In this document: piece by piece, positions 57,707 to 58,119 of the stretch | How positions within the stretch are numbered: position 1 is the stretch's first letter | How the letters are laid out: each line of letters starts with the position of its first letter | Origin: a virus | Direction: 5' to 3' (one strand) | DNA length: 58,119 nt | Virus record (IMG/VR): IMGVR_UViG_3300046167_000289 | Span: 1 to 58,119 of that record | Translations under genes and position numbers: made by a program | Notes under the pieces: generated by a model | What the model saw: only the letters and a program-made list of their open reading frames with translations | Database searches by the model: none | What the model was told of the DNA's origin: nothing

Positions 57707-58119
57707 TTAGATTCCGTAAGTTACGATGTCTTCAACAACTCCGTACTGTACTCCTGCGGTAAACCTCATTATGATTCTTACGTTTTGAGAACCATCTAAG
57801 TCTGCCATATCCAATACTTTTACTTCTTGGTGGTCTGATAATAAACCAGTTCCAAATTGTAAGTTATCTTTAGTAGTTGCTACGGCAGTATTTGCTGCTA
57901 ATCCGTTAGCCATAAAGATTTTTACACCATCAAAGTATAAGATGTTGATGTCTTGGTTGTTTCCTTGAGAACCTACACCAGCAGCACCTTCACCGTCTAG
58001 CTTGGAATCCTCCTAATGCTCTCTTGTATGCTCTAAAGATGTTTTGAGAAACATAGATGAATAAATCATCTCTACCATATAAAGCAGCAGGGATTTGGTC
58101 AACTACTTTTCCTAACTCG
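57707..58119 (-). pseudogene. Major capsid protein, 5' part cut by window end and frameshifted
   Basis: The C-terminal 68 codons match 20787-21719. Near 57988-58003 the sequence (cttcaccgtctagcttgg) differs from copy 1 (cttgtcctccagattgg) with one added base, which breaks the frame; beyond it the similarity resumes to the window end. It is probably degraded sequence near a contig end. Confidence 0.6.

Larger units (their letters stand above)
39154..58119. repeat. Second, divergent lap of the genome (matches 420-21100)
   Basis: Gene order and orientation repeat those of 420-21100. Coordinate offsets change at insertions: +38734 at the start, +36869 after the missing helicase, +36409 after the missing HNH, +36951 after an added gene, +37082 and later +36919. 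Parts are near-identical and others clearly diverged. Confidence 0.92.

Noticed and set aside
39154-58119. Genuine long terminal redundancy of one phage
   Set aside because: The overlap has gene-content differences and many substitutions, which a terminal repeat of one molecule would not show.
1-58119. Temperate phage or integrated prophage
   Set aside because: No integrase, recognisable repressor, attachment site or host gene is present; absence is not proof because the left side is incomplete.

Overview
The window is a phage genome from a member of the Bacteroidota, most likely one infecting Flavobacteriia. The DNA is strongly AT-rich. Intergenic regions repeatedly carry the Bacteroidota-type promoter (TTG, 19-20 bases, TAnnTTTG). 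Genes start without Shine-Dalgarno sites, after A/T-rich leaders such as AATAATATG or AATTATG. Several proteins belong to families common in this phylum and its phages (a DUF3127-like SSB, DUF3310, tail proteins with the SYIPTSG motif). I see no integrase and no recognisable repressor.

The contig is about one and a half laps of one circularly permuted genome of roughly 37-39 kb, but the overlapping halves come from two related variants. Positions 420-21100 (copy 1) recur as 39154-58119 (copy 2) in the same order and orientation. Some stretches are almost identical (15.8-21 kb against 52.7-58 kb). Others differ by substitutions, gene insertions and losses, swapped homing endonucleases and exchanged tail-fibre domains. 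Clusters of one-base indels disrupt genes at variable places and look at least partly like assembly or consensus errors.

Nearly everything is on the minus strand, so transcription runs right to left. In that order: (i) 36916-33219 holds small early genes in two operons, each driven from a similar divergent-promoter locus with a 19-bp repeat array (34.58-34.91 kb and 36.96-37.27 kb). (ii) 30564-17081 is the structural block: a tail-chaperone-like gene with an apparent -1 frameshift, tail completion and baseplate proteins, tape measure, prohead protease, scaffold, major capsid, tail tube, portal and connector. (iii) 17075-10918 (52139-48000 in copy 2) holds three related tail-fibre-like proteins, homing endonucleases and a lysis cassette (M15 endolysin, holin, small membrane proteins). 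(iv) 10684-1 (47772-39154 in copy 2) is the replication, recombination and nucleotide-metabolism block: ERF annealing protein, SSB-like protein, RecA-like ATPase, phosphoesterase, nuclease, RusA resolvase, sigma-like factor, flap exonuclease, DnaA-domain-IV-like protein, DUF3310, SF2 helicase and a methyltransferase. (v) 39143-37277 holds a small conserved gene and the two terminase subunits.

One plus-strand operon (30660-32547) faces away from the structural block. It encodes small proteins and a nuclease-like protein whose C-terminal third is open in two reading frames. It is followed by about 670 bases of non-coding, repeat-containing DNA. The most notable features are the paired regulatory cassettes with arrays and paralogous 67-residue proteins, the chaperone frameshift, the dual-frame coiled coil, and the variable modules revealed by comparing the two halves.
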